From assembly GCA_038503035.1 (NCBI GenBank), contig JAVSML010024356.1, forward strand, positions 322,824-386,823: DNA of 64,000 nt, read 5' to 3'. Below are positions 12,202 to 23,066 of the stretch, one piece after another. Position 1 is the first letter of the stretch. Each line of letters begins with the position of its first letter. A model generated the notes under the pieces. It was not told the origin of the DNA. It did not search any database and saw nothing but the letters and a program-made list of their open reading frames with translations. The stretch is from Crocodylus rhombifer (lineage: Eukaryota; Chordata; Crocodylia; Crocodylidae). The translations under genes were made by a program, and so were the position numbers.

Positions 12202-12510
12202 CTAAATGAAAGGCAAATTTGGTATCTATACTCAATCAGTTCTTGACTTGTCTACTGCCAACAAAAGTGTGAGCCATATGATTCTTGGGATAGTGCAAGA
12301 AAGCTGAATAGAAACCACCGATTAAAGAGTTCTTAAATACTGTTAAGACTGACGAGTCCAAGACTAGAAATCAGGATAAGGGCCTTTTAGTACTACACAC
12401 TGTATAAATAGCCTCTGTCCTAAAAAGCATACAGTTAAGGATGGAGTTCCTTTACTGGAGTACACTATTGGTCCTGCTTGTACTACAAACCCAGAGGTTC
12501 TCAACTAGAG

Positions 12511-13037
12511 CAGTGTTTCTCAACCCATGGGTCACAATCCATAAGTGGGTTGCAAGAACATATGGAAGGGTCACAAATAAACTGTAAAAATAGATCAATG
12601 AGCTTCCAAAAAGGATTTTCCTTTACAGGAGAAAAACATGGCAAACCATGCGTTTTCCCTTACAGGCTAGCAGAGTTCCAGCCTGCAAGGGGGTGCTTGG
12701 GGACCCCCGTGCCTCACACACTTGAGGGCTAAGACCTGGGGGTGGGACGCAGCGGTTTGGGAGTGAGGGGCACTGGCAGGACCAGGGGGCTGTTTTCAAC
12801 TTAAACTATTTACTGGGTTACGAGTGGCCATCGATGTTGACAGATGCATTCAGCAGGGTTCAAATTACAGCTGAGCCCCCACATTAGAAATGAGAGTTCC
12901 CCAGCCCACCCCATGCCTCAAACGGCAGTGGCTGCAGCTCCTTCCAGCTGCCACCATCCAAAGACCCCCCCTCCCCCAAGGGTCAGGATGTAATTTGAAC
13001 CCTGTGGTTCTGGTGCAAAAAAGGTTGAAAACCGCTG
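12511..13037 (+). mobile_element. 527-bp hAT (Charlie-like) MITE with target-site duplication
   Basis: Left end 'CAGTGTTTCTCAACC' matches the reverse complement of the right end, 'CAGCGGTTTTCAACC'. Flanking 8-mers 'aactagag' (12503-12510) and 'gactaggg' (13038-13045) agree at 6 of 8 and fit the TCTAGA-like hAT target preference. ORFs inside (12478-12732, 12865-13095, 12890-13114) have no transposase features, so the element is non-autonomous. It carries a second inverted-repeat unit at 12854-13004. Confidence 0.8.
12854..13004. mobile_element. 151-bp inverted-repeat unit nested in a hAT MITE
   Basis: A 16-bp sequence CAGGGTTCAAATTACA at 12854-12869 is repeated as a perfect inverted copy at 12989-13004. 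The CAGGG start is hAT-like, but the flanking 8-mers (gcattcag and tggttctg) match at only 4 of 8. It is either a nested MITE or an internal hairpin of the host element. Confidence 0.6.
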
Positions 13038-13329
13038 GACTAGGGAGTCTTGCTCTTCCACCCAGAATCACAGCAATCTCCAAATCCAGGGTCATGAAGG
13101 AATTTTTCCCCTAGATCAGATTAACATGCACTGTGGGGGGGTTTCTTTCCTCTGTAGCATGGGAAATACAATTCTTTCCCAAGGATCTTCTGAGCACACA
13201 TTAAACAACTACTTCCTTACTGTTGCAATGGCAGAACTCTGGCAATGCTCTCATCTCTCCTGCCTTACCTATAGCATGTACACCACACTGTTTCAGCAGT
13301 TTGCATTTTATTCTTATAGCTGCAGGCCA

Positions 13330-13437
13330 GGGTTTAAGGTTGTAAACTGGGGATTCCTGGGTTAACAACTGCATGCAAGAGCAGAGGACTACGCTTGATG
13401 GCCCAGAAAGCCCCTTCCAGTCCTATGTTCCTAATTA
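13330..13437 (+). mobile_element. CR1 LINE 3'-end fragment
   Basis: 'acgcttgatggcccagaaag' then 'ccccttccagtcctatgttc' has the arrangement of a CR1 3' end in sense orientation, diverged and 5'-truncated. Confidence 0.5.
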
Positions 13438-13512
13438 AGTGTGGTGGTAAACTTAGTCACCAAGTACCAGCACACAATTTGAAGTAGATGTGGAATATAC
13501 CATATCTTAATG

Positions 13513-13928
13513 CAGTGGTCACCAACCAGTGGATTTTGATCCACCAGTAGATCTCAGAGCCTCTTGGAGTCAATCTGAGGCTGGGGTGGGGAGCTGAGTG
13601 CCCATGGGCATGAACACGTGCACCCCAGCCCAGCAAGTCACGGTGTGGGGGAGCTTGGGGGGAGGGGGGGGGGGGAGGGCTAGATCAAGGCCCCTGTGGT
13701 GAGGGACAGTGCTACAGAGGTAGGAGCAAGGTAGGGCCCTGGCCGAGTGGGACTTACCTGCTTGGGAGGCATGCCCCCAAATAATTTTTTCTCCCTCTGC
13801 CTCAGTCTGCCCCCAATGCAGACTTACCTGCCGAACGGGGGAGGGGAGAGGCAGCAGTACACAGTAGATCTTGAGTTGCTTTTAAATGCCAAAGGTGATG
13901 TCCTACTTAAAAAGGTTGGCGACCCTTC
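13513..13928 (+). mobile_element. hAT-like MITE
   Basis: Left end 'CAGTGGTCACCAACC' and right end 'GGTTGGCGACC' are imperfect inverted repeats. Subterminal 'gtagatctcagagcc' and 'gtagatcttgagttgc' motifs lie near each end. The interior holds a G-rich run near 13650-13680. Flanking 8-mers show only a loose TTAA-centred similarity, so the duplication is not secure. The 78-residue plus-strand ORF inside is not meaningful. Confidence 0.6.
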
Positions 13929-14294
13929 GTTTAACCCCCAGCCCAGTTATCTAACCCCCAAAGAGAAATCTTTTGATTGCTAAACAAGAGAACAAAAATA
14001 TTACTGATAAATCCAAGACAGAATTAATGACACCATTTTAGTACTTTGACCCATTTCACTTATTTTTTATTCAAGCTATTATATTATTTATTCAAGCTTT
14101 TATTCAAGCTACTAACCATGATAGTATTCCTCCCATATTTCTCTCCAATAACAATGGAATGCCTTCATACGAGGTACATCTGGCAGTGTTAAAGGTGCAT
14201 TTTTCCCTAAAGTCTACACAACAAGAATCAGCAAATAAGCAATTAACATCAAACTTTTATGTACTACTGAAAGGAACAAAGTGAAAGACTATAC

Positions 14295-14431
14295 TTCTTA
14301 GAGCTTCACCCAGAAGAGAACCCCCATCATAAGTGGGCAAGCTTAATGAATTAAATATTTTGCTGACCATGTACATTTTGTCTTCAGACTCCTGCAACTT
14401 GAGCATTAAGAGCAATACATTATGACTGTAT
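14295..14431 (-). CDS. Candidate 137-bp internal coding exon, unidentified gene
   Basis: On the minus strand the pyrimidine-rich acceptor 'TTTTCCTCTCTCTGGAAG' precedes 137 bp open in one frame only, ending at a plausible donor GAA/GTATAG. The peptide includes YSHNVLLLMLKLQ and SLPTYDGGSLLGEALR. It starts after two codon bases and ends with one, which fits the next candidate exon (12159-12201). I do not recognise the family. There is some superficial likeness to the GG-x-LLG-x-AL turn of von Willebrand A domains, but not enough for a call. Confidence 0.35.
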
Positions 14432-14859
14432 CTTCCAGAGAGAGGAAAAGATAAAATAGTTAACCGGGTTCTCTCATTGCTGAGCAGACAAAATACCACC
14501 AAACAGCAGAACTGAGGTAAATTATTGTAGTCTGCCTCCACTAAAAATGTTATGCCTCCTTACATCAGAGCAATCCTCAACTGAAAAAGAGCAAAATGTG
14601 TTTTCCATTGTAAATACCGGAACACATAGGTAAAACAATGGAAAACAGATTTTTTTAAAAGTATAACTATTAAGAGCCATACTATATTAAATAATCAATA
14701 GATCACTCAGTCATTTAAAAATAAATAAATACAATTCTGCTGTTATGACATTATATCATTAAATATTATAGTTCTGATGCTAAAATTAAAAATACTTTAA
14801 AAACTAACACATTTGAAGTTGAAATGGAATTTCCATACTGTAGTACCAAAATGTACTAA

Positions 14860-14935
14860 GTACATCAGATTCACCCAAGAACCTTGTCTGCCTATGCCCT
14901 TAGACCAACACAGCTACACCTATACCTCTAAAATA
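14860..14935 (-). repeat. Fragment of the 'tagaccaacacagcta' interspersed repeat
   Basis: 'cagattcacccaagaacctt' and 'ttagaccaacacagctacac' match the complement of the outer left arm of the 48.5-kb repeat. Short, diverged, non-coding. Confidence 0.65.
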
Positions 14936-15630
14936 AGTATAAATCTATTAACTTAAACTAGTCTCCTAAACTTTGCCTTGTCAAAGAATGTGTGCTGAAT
15001 ACTATAATATGAAAGGAAAAGAATGCACTAGTCTTCCAAATCTAGCCAGTTTGAATTTGTGTACTAAGCAAAACAGGTCAAATGAATTTTGTGATCTAAA
15101 TACACGTCTTCTGGCACATCTACATTACAACCAGTTTATGTTGAATTTTTTGTTGGGAGGCCCAAGGTGTAACAGAAGAAAACTAAAACCTAGGCACCTC
15201 TGCTAATATACAACTTTGTACATCTCTCCACAACTAGCTAGCCAGTGTTTACCATCATGAGTACTAAACGCATCTCAATGTAATTGTTTCTTAGCGTTTC
15301 TACCTTCACAGTCCAACTTTTATAGTTCATTATTATGACAACTGTATGATACGGTTGAAGTAAGCTTGTAAGATACTCCACAATCAGAAAAAAAAGAAAC
15401 CAAGAATAGCATCAAAATACATTATTAAATTTATCTGCAGACCAGAATTCTCTCCTCTACATAAGGCACATCTACGCAAGATGTTTACTACACAGTTGAC
15501 TAATTAGCTTTACAGTAAACATCTCACATCTACACATGTGCTCTATTAGCTTGGAGTAAACTAATTTATTCCACTGCAGGACAATACTTGTAAATATTCT
15601 GCAGCAGTGAAGATGCTAGAGGGGCTGGCT

Positions 15631-16654
15631 CAGGTGCAGGCAATATGACCCATGGGCTGGACTCAGCCAGCCAGGCCATTCTATCTAGTCCACAGGACCC
15701 CTAAAAAATGTAGAAAATCAATTATTATCTTCCTGTGGCTGCCCGTCTAAGATGACAAGATGCCAGCAGCAGCAGCAGGACCCAGGAAGAGCCAGCAGCA
15801 GGACCCAAAGGGAGCAGCAGCAAGGTCCTCCCAGCCTCACCTCACCCCCAGCCAGAAGCTTTTACCTGGCGACCCTTGGGCTGTTCCCCATCTCCCTCTG
15901 CCCAAGAGTGGAGAATCAGATAAGAACAGGTGAAGCAGGGTGGCCAGCAAGGAGCCAGCACCATGCAATTCCCAGCTGGCTTGCTGTTGCTTCTGTCACA
16001 GAAGAATACCTGCAGCTCCAGGGAAACCCCCACACTGGAGCCAGCTGCCTTCCCTGCCTCCTGCTGTGCATGTCTGCAGACTCCACTAAGAGTGGAGGGA
16101 GCCCTGCCCCCTGCAGAAACCAGTGTGGGACTTCCCCTGGTATGTGTATGGGAGTTGCAGACACACAGCGTGGAGCCCCTGTGACAGAGGCTGCAAGGCA
16201 GACTGCACTCCCCACCATGTGCAGCAACAACCCCCCCACTCCACCATACATCCTCCCCACCACAGCCCACCATACACACACAATATAAAAGAGTGAGACT
16301 TTTTTTTAGTTATTATGCAATCCCTTCTACATGCAGTACACAAACACAAATCATGTCAAACATCTGTTGTAATAAAATTCAAATACGTTTTAGTAAGTGT
16401 TTGACTTCTTGTATATGATTAGGTTTTTTCCTGATTCTAGACAGCAACCCACCCTCCCAAAAGGATTATTTCTGGGAGGCAAGGGGAGGGACTTCTGGTG
16501 GCAAAGGTCAGGGATAGAGGGGCAGGACTTCAGGTCCCAATATGGTGATCAGGGGGCAGAGCAACTGCCAAGAGGCGAGGCTATGCATGCAGCCCTTCAC
16601 AGCTAACCAAAACTCATTAAGCGGCCCTCTACCTAAAATAATTGCCTGACCCTT
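15631..16654 (+). mobile_element. About 1.0-kb hAT element, family shared with 39-kb and 61-kb copies
   Basis: Begins 'CAGGTGCAGGCAATATG', continues with 'ggccattctatctagtccac' and ends near 'aaaataattgcctgaccctt'. The same start and end motifs occur at 39047-41425 and 60954-61143. Flanks 'ggctggct' (15623-15630) and 'ggctggat' (16655-16662) match at 7 of 8, a good hAT target-site duplication; the exact right end may be off by a base. ORFs of 178, 145 and 121 residues inside overlap on both strands and are compositional, not transposase. Confidence 0.75.
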
Positions 16655-16659
16655 GGCTG

Positions 16660-19600
16660 GATGGAACATAAGGGTGCTTCAGTGCAGGGGCTACCGGCCA
16701 GCTAGCCGCACACTGAAGCTCCGTCTTGCTCCAGTCATCCACTCTGCAGCATGTTGAGCTGGGGGGAGCAGCCCAGGGCTGGTAGTCTGCCAACCAGGGC
16801 CTCCTGCAAACTGGGACTGCTCCACCTCAGCTCCATGTGCTGTGCATGAATAAACTGTGGAGCTTATTACTCCAGAGTTGGTGTTCCTGGGTGTACATTC
16901 AAATGGCATGCCTGGGAGCACTAAACTCTGGAGCTATAAGCTCAGCAGTTTATTCGTGCAACATAATTGCACGCATAGGTGTGCCCATATATTTACAGCT
17001 AAGTACCCCCAACACAATCAGTAAGCTACAAATAATCAGCATACCACTGTACTATTTCTTAGGTATTTTTTCTTCAAAGGTAATGTAGTGTTTATTAAAG
17101 GTGCCATCTGGATAGCACTGAAAAAGTAATTCCTTCTAGTAATGCACAAAGAAAACACAGCATGCACAAGAGTGGTCTTCATAATATATGCATTAGGAGT
17201 AACACGCAAAATGTTATTCTAGTTTCTACACTAATTCTTCAGTCCTTGAAATCTCCACTGAACCAGGCAAGAAGAGTGCCAGTTCAGACAGGCTAACTAT
17301 AAATTCCACCAAAATCAACAAGGTCCTACATACCTCCTACACAAGAGGAGCTTTCAAACACCTCCACAAAAGAATAATGTTCTAAGATTCTCTAACAGAG
17401 GATCACAGAATTATGAGGCAGTCCACATTTTTTTAAATCTACTATGTCTAAGCTCTTGTCTTTACATTATCCACTGCGCAACTGGCAATATTTATTATCT
17501 TTATTATCTTAGCACAATACATATTACCCATTCCAATATAGTTTGTGAAGTTTAATATTCTGAAAATACAAACTATGCAGTGAAGAGATAAAAAGGTATC
17601 TCTAAGGAAAATATAAAATATATGCTCCAAAAAGCTTTCCAGAATAAAAGTTGCCTGGATGCAAAGAAAGAAAAAGTTACACTAGCTGTCAGTCATAACT
17701 GCCAAAATAAGAGTGGGGCAAAAGCAGCATCCCCCAGTGATTATACATGAGAAGGATCATTATGGAAGACATTTAAAGAAATAAATACCATTCAGTGGTT
17801 TCATTATGTCATTAAAAACACCCCAATATGATGTTGGTATGTTATATAACTCTAGACCTTCAAATGCATTAACTAATTTTAAGCTGAAAAAGCTAAACAA
17901 GATAGTGATCATGCATTTTCATGGAAACTATGTCAAAATGATTTCCACAGAAGTCTTAAAAGTAACATTCCTGTGAGTCATAATCTAATGACTAGGAATA
18001 CATACAAAATAAAACTGAAAAAAATCAAGATGTGAACAAAAGGCAGAATCTGTATATATTGCCTAGCTATTTTTAAAGTTAGTGAATAACAATTTAACAA
18101 CCCGCACACTTATTTCAATAGAACTACTCATGGGAGTAAGCACTATACTGGGTAATAAACATGGGAAGGACTAGCCAATAAAGGACCAGCTTCCTCAAAG
18201 TCATTCTTTTCTAAGCTTGCAATACCTGTTCAAGACCATGCAAAAAACTGATAGAATAGCTAAAAACCTGCATTTTTTTAATTCCATACACCCAAATTGA
18301 TTAAACCACACAGAAGTCATTTTACACATCACATTTTTGCTTGGTACCTTTTGAAGCAGCTAAGCTACTGAATCATTAAAAGTAGAATGTATCTATGTAA
18401 CAGAAATACTGCTGACAAACCCTTTATTGCAGTAAAAGTCATAGACAGCTATAACAAAATGTAGCTGCTGATTAAATAAATATGAATTGTTCTTTATCTG
18501 TGCTGTTACTACACTGTAAAGTCACCATTTTTCTAAATTATTGTTTACAACTGCTAAAAACATAGAACAAACATCCTGGAAATTGCATTTATCCACTGAA
18601 TTTTTACAATTGTAACAAAATAGACCACGTTAAATCTGCAAGCTATATATGCTATCCTAAGCTTCATTACCTCAACATCTAAAAGTCAAAGAATTCCTCT
18701 ATAAGACTGAAATTCCCAAGAGGAGAAAAGCTCAGATCCTGTCTGCAAGCACACAATGGAATCACAGCTGACGATGCACATCTTTTTCTGGATGTCTCCA
18801 TATGCTCAAGAGGGTTTTTTTTTTCCACTCTCTCTCTGTCCCTCCCTCTCCCCCTCCTCCTCCCTGCCATGCATTAAGGGATTTGTCACTATCTGCCACC
18901 AGGAATATGAGAATATTTTCAATGACTGAAGAGAATGAAGTAAAATAATGTGTTAAACTTGAGAATTTAAAAAAAAGTGAGGGCAAATGCCACAGCAGCC
19001 ATCTAAATTAACTGAGAGGGGCAAAAGCGTGGGAGAATCTGCAGTAATAGGTGTATGAACAGAATAAATACAAAATGTCATCCTTTTCTTCCCAGTTTAA
19101 AATGTTAATGTCAGTACAATGTAAAACTATGTACTGTAACAAAATGCATCCAGCCTTCACTCTCAAAAAAAGGAACAAGAGAAATGTCAAGTCTTCATGT
19201 AGGTGTATTGCGTATAATCGAAAATACTTTACTAAAAAGAAAAATGCACAGATTTGGCAAATACTGTGCTCACACTGGATTATGTTTTTATTTTATTACT
19301 TTGAGAAACCTATAGCAATAAAACCATTAAGGAAAAAGAACACAACAAACATGCAGTGTTTGGATCAACACAGTGTTCCTTATTCAGAGCATGTTCAGAA
19401 AACAAAGAGAATGTTTGTTTTATTCAATTTACAACTGAATAAAAAAAAAAAAAAAAAAAAATGAATGGATGGTCTCCTCACAACCCAGATCTCAGCAACT
19501 CCTATGGTCGCCAAGATACTGATTTAAGATTCTAGCATGAGCTCCACTTTATCACAAAACCACAGCTTCTGTCAATATACCAGTGACATCATCAACAAAG

Positions 19601-20480
19601 GAAAAGAGCAGAAGACAGTGGGCATTGTAATAGCAGCTGTCTTTTTCAATGACTTTGTTATCCCTGCAGAGCAACCTGTGCTCTTTTGCAGATGGACTAG
19701 ACCCCCACCCCGCACACTTTTACTTTCAACTTGGAGAAAGAAAAAAGTTGTGAGGACAGCTTAAAATTGCTTCTCTCCATAGTAATTATCATTCTGCATC
19801 ATTAGTAGCAATAACAACATAAACTATTCTTAAACAAGTCAGTCTGCGGCCTATAGCACTAGTATAATGTTGTATATTATATTAAATATAGGTAGACCCT
19901 AGTGAGAGGTCCACTTTTCTGGGTGATTTATAACCATTTTCCTCCTCAAGTAACATGGTTCTACATTTAAAAACGTCATATTCCAATTACAGTATCTTAT
20001 TATGCTTTAAAAAAAACGCACCCTCCTCAAATACCTGAAAAGAGTAGAAAAGTGCAACAAAGGATCTGAAAGGATTTACAAATTGCCTTCCTAGAAAAGG
20101 GGCCTTCAGAGTATGCAGGCAGTCATGCAACCTCAGTAATAGATGGATCCCTTTATTGTAAAAGTCTAAGTAAAAGTTTGAGAAAATACTAAGCTGAGGA
20201 TCCTTCAAGGTTTTAACTAAAATGAATAAGCGATCGCTGTAATAAATTCACAAGATGATCATGTTGTCCTCCAAAGCACATAGTGCACAATAACCATCAA
20301 AAAATTAAACTGAGTGTGCACTCATAGTAAATATCTATTTAATTTCCTACAAATGTATAATGTGTGAAAGAACATATTTCTTTAAGAGAAAAGCCAAAAA
20401 GTTATTCTGAATATTATTTCTGTGGTTTGACTCCCTTTAGAAGATCTACTGTATAAAACCTTTGGTTACAGAAATTAGCT
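16660..20480. other. AT-rich intron-like DNA
   Basis: No element with defined ends. A CT-rich tract lies at 18817-18860 and a run of A at 19440-19460. A minus-strand acceptor/donor pair around 18667-18702 (AATTTCAG acceptor, TTGAG/GTAATG donor) has stops in all frames and could only be a non-coding exon. The 137-residue ORF at 19051-19464 ends in a poly-lysine read from poly(A). Confidence 0.4.
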
Positions 20481-20490
20481 ACACTGACCA

Positions 20491-20768
20491 AGTAGTTTTC
20501 AACCTTCTTAGACTCAAGGCATGCCTCAGAAAAATGCCAGCTCTTAGTTTTCACTCAGTTTTTGACTATAGAAAACAATACAGCAGTTCTGTTGCAAAGA
20601 ACTAAGAAAACCCACAACATGTTTTCAGCACTATGGATTCCTATTCAAAAGCTCTGGGTTTATCTTGTGAATCATGCTTGCACATCTAAAAGTGCTAATA
20701 TTGAGTGACATCCTGAAAAGATCTCAGGGCTTCCCAGGGTGCCACACCACCCTGGTTAAGACTCACTG
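20491..20768 (+). mobile_element. hAT (Charlie-like) MITE, degraded
   Basis: 'agtagttttcaaccttctta' at the left and 'caccctggttaagactcactg' type sequence at the right are imperfect inverted repeats of the CAGTGGTTCTCAACC class. The familiar 'gccacaccaccctggtt' subterminal motif is present. Flanking duplications are not convincing. Confidence 0.6.
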
Positions 20769-22171
20769 ACATAAAACTCCCATGACACCCATCAGAAATG
20801 CAGAAATTTGCCCATGTCCTTAGCCAGCTTATTTCCCCCTTCGCTTTATTCACTGCGTAACATGGACCTCTCCATTCCTTTCCACCTGAACACGTGCACA
20901 TACCCATCTTACATTTAAGTGGACAACATGGATATGGCAGGAGTTCTCAAATTAGCAGGGCCAGTGGCCTACTGTCAGCCCATGAAATCTCCCCAGGCCT
21001 TCACGCACACACTCTTCCCATCAAGCTTGACTGGAACCACCATATAGATGGGTAGACAGTGATATGTGGCCTAGCTGCACATCCTTCACTACCATCTCTG
21101 GTTTGTGAGCCAGGGTATGGGGTGTGGCACAGTACCACCCTTTCTAGTGGTACTAGGGCAGTGCTGGTGGTGGTAGGCCATATGCAGCTGGTCAGCAACA
21201 GACAGGGCTAAGCCTCAAAACATCTCTGCTGGAGAGGAGGCCGGAAAAATAACCCAAAGCTTTCCATCCAGTTGCAGACAAGCCGAAAGCTTAGCCGGCT
21301 GCAGCTGCTTCTGCGGTCAGGTTAATAAAGCCAAAAAGGCCTAAAAGCAGAGATACAGCTAATAATAATAATACTGTGTTTTCAGGGAAAAGAATAGGTC
21401 CTTCCCTTCAGCCCCCTGCCCTCAGACAGGGGCGAGCTCAGACTCCTTCCCTGATCGGGCGGCAGTGTGACAGCTCGCCCAGCCCAACAGACACGTTACA
21501 AAACTACCCTGAACTCTTCCTCCTCTTCTTTTCCGCCGAAATCTGCCCCCGTTTTCTCCTGGCAAGGGGCCGGGAGGGGCCCACCTTTACCACAGCGCCC
21601 TCCCCCTTCCCCCACAGTGCGGCTGCCTGAGCCCGTCCCCCGGGGGGGCGAGCCGCAGGCACGTGGGCGCTCTCAGCCCGCCCCGGCCCCGGGACCCCCC
21701 GCCCCGGCCCCGCGAGAGGGCGAGCGGCAGGAGGCGGTGCCCGGGGCCGTGGGCGGCTCCGGGCCTGTCCCCTCCCAGCGCCGGGCAGCCCCAGCCGAGC
21801 CCCCAGCCCGCCCCGCTACGGCAATGCGGCGGCCGGGCCGGGCCGGGCCCGGCCGGGCCCCGCGCACAAAGTTGCAGAAGTTGCCCGGGCGGCAGCACCG
21901 CCCCCGCAGGCCAGGCCGGGCGCCGCCGCCTGCCCCGGGGGAGGGGGGCGATGCAGGCCGCCCCCGGCACGGCAGCGGGCGCCGCCCGGGCCCCAGGGAG
22001 GGGGAAGCCGCCACCCCTCCTCCCCCCCGCCCGTTGAGACGCAGCCCCCGGGCCCTACCTCCCCCCGCCCGCGGGTCCCCGCGCAGCCCGGCTCGCAGCG
22101 CCCGGCCGGGGAGGAGCGGGACCCCCGCGCGGGGCGGGAGCAGGCGCGGGGCCGGCGCCGGGAGCCTTTAC

Positions 22172-22400
22172 CGGGGTCACTGGCGTGTCCGGCGGCGGCG
22201 GCGGCCCCCCGCGCTGCGCTGCGCTTTGCAAAATGAAGCTGTGGCTGGGTCCGCAGCCGCCATGTTCCCGTTTTAATAACTGGCTGCTTGTTTATTTCAA
22301 TGGAGACCCTCCCACCTCTCGTCCTCCGCCTCCGCCTCCTCCACCCGAGCGCAGGGGAGGGGAGAGGCGCAGTCACTCCCTCCCTTCCTCCTTCCTTGGC
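22172..22400 (-). other. Putative first exon of the minus-strand gene (5' end undefined)
   Basis: Within the island the minus strand reaches a good donor, CCCCG/GTAAAG, with the last exon base at 22172. An ATG in strong context (AACATGG) at 22263-22261 opens a 28-codon frame starting MAAADPATASF and closing with TGA at 22179-22177, before the donor. It would therefore be an upstream ORF or the exon is non-coding. A second frame is open through the donor from 22376. The transcription start is a guess, placed upstream of the AT-rich core. Confidence 0.4.
22266..22310. promoter_or_regulatory. AT-rich core inside the CpG island
   Basis: A roughly 40-bp AT-rich stretch (ttttaataactgg, then cttgtttatttcaatgg) is embedded in very GC-rich DNA. 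It contains TTGTTTATTT, which fits the forkhead consensus, next to the YY1-like ATGGCGGC site. Preservation of low GC inside such an island suggests a constrained promoter or 5'-UTR element. Confidence 0.45.
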
Positions 22401-22989
22401 CCCGGCCCGGCCCTTCGGCTCCGCTCGGGGCCGTCAGGGACTCGGAAACTTCCCTCGTCCCCGCGGCTGCCGCCGCTCGCAGCGCGAAGGGGACAAAGGC
22501 AGCCGCCGCTTCCCCCCTTGCCCGGGAGAAAATGGCTCGGCGGCACCTACCCGGCCCTGGCAGCCCTCGCCCTCCTCAGCGGGCCGCGCTCTCAAGGTTG
22601 CCCTTTACTCCCCGTCGTCGCCGGCGCCCCGAGCCGCTCCCGCGCGGCTGCAGCGCCCGGGCTCACCCCCAGGGGCAGAAGGGGAAGGGGAGAGAGCCGC
22701 CCCCCCCGGGCAGCACCTTCCGCGCTCCGCCACGCTGAGGCCGCGGGGCTCGCCCTGCGCCTGCTGCGAGCGTCAACTTCCCCGCGCCGCGGATATCTTC
22801 TGCTGTCACCGAAAAAGCCAATGGAGGCTTCGGTGCCGCCGGAGCGGCGGGAGGGGGCAGCCCCAGGCACCATCTCCCCGCTTTTCTTTCTTTGCCTTTT
22901 GGACACAAACTATTTTAAACAGCCCCGGAGCCCTGCTCTCTGCGCCTCCCTTTTCGTTTTCTAAGATAAAAAACCCAACGCCGCTAGCC

Positions 22990-23021
22990 TCTCCTTGAAC
23001 AACAGTGCCTGCTGCGGGGGC
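22990..23021 (+). other. Possible end of a plus-strand first exon (splice donor)
   Basis: GGGGGC/GTAAGT at 23021/23022 is a near-consensus 5' splice site on the plus strand at the island's right shoulder. Paired with the minus-strand donor at 22172 it suggests divergent transcription. The start of this exon cannot be placed. Confidence 0.35.
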
Positions 23022-23033
23022 GTAAGTGCTCGT

Positions 23034-23066
23034 CCCTGCCCCTGCCCCTGCCCCTGCCCCTGCCCC
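23034..23066 (+). repeat. (CCCTGC)n minisatellite in the CpG island
   Basis: About 5.5 perfect copies of the 6-mer CCCTGC/CCTGCC lie just downstream of the plus-strand donor. It is likely length-variable between individuals. Confidence 0.9.

Noticed and set aside
13640..13682. G-rich run as a regulatory G-quadruplex
   Set aside because: It lies in the interior of a hAT-like MITE, with no promoter or other signal around it.
15752..16288. 178-residue plus-strand ORF with four overlapping minus and plus partners
   Set aside because: It lies wholly within a hAT element with a target-site duplication, is low-complexity, and has no transposase signature.
19051..19464. 137-residue ORF ending in poly-lysine
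   Set aside because: The C-terminus is translated poly(A), there is no domain, and codon content looks random. A processed pseudogene was considered, but no similarity to a known protein was seen upstream of the A-run.
21467..22998. Long overlapping ORFs (269, 259, 236, 186 residues) in the CpG island
   Set aside because: They overlap in several frames and both strands and are rich in A, G, P and R. This is what very high GC content gives without selection; no domain is visible.
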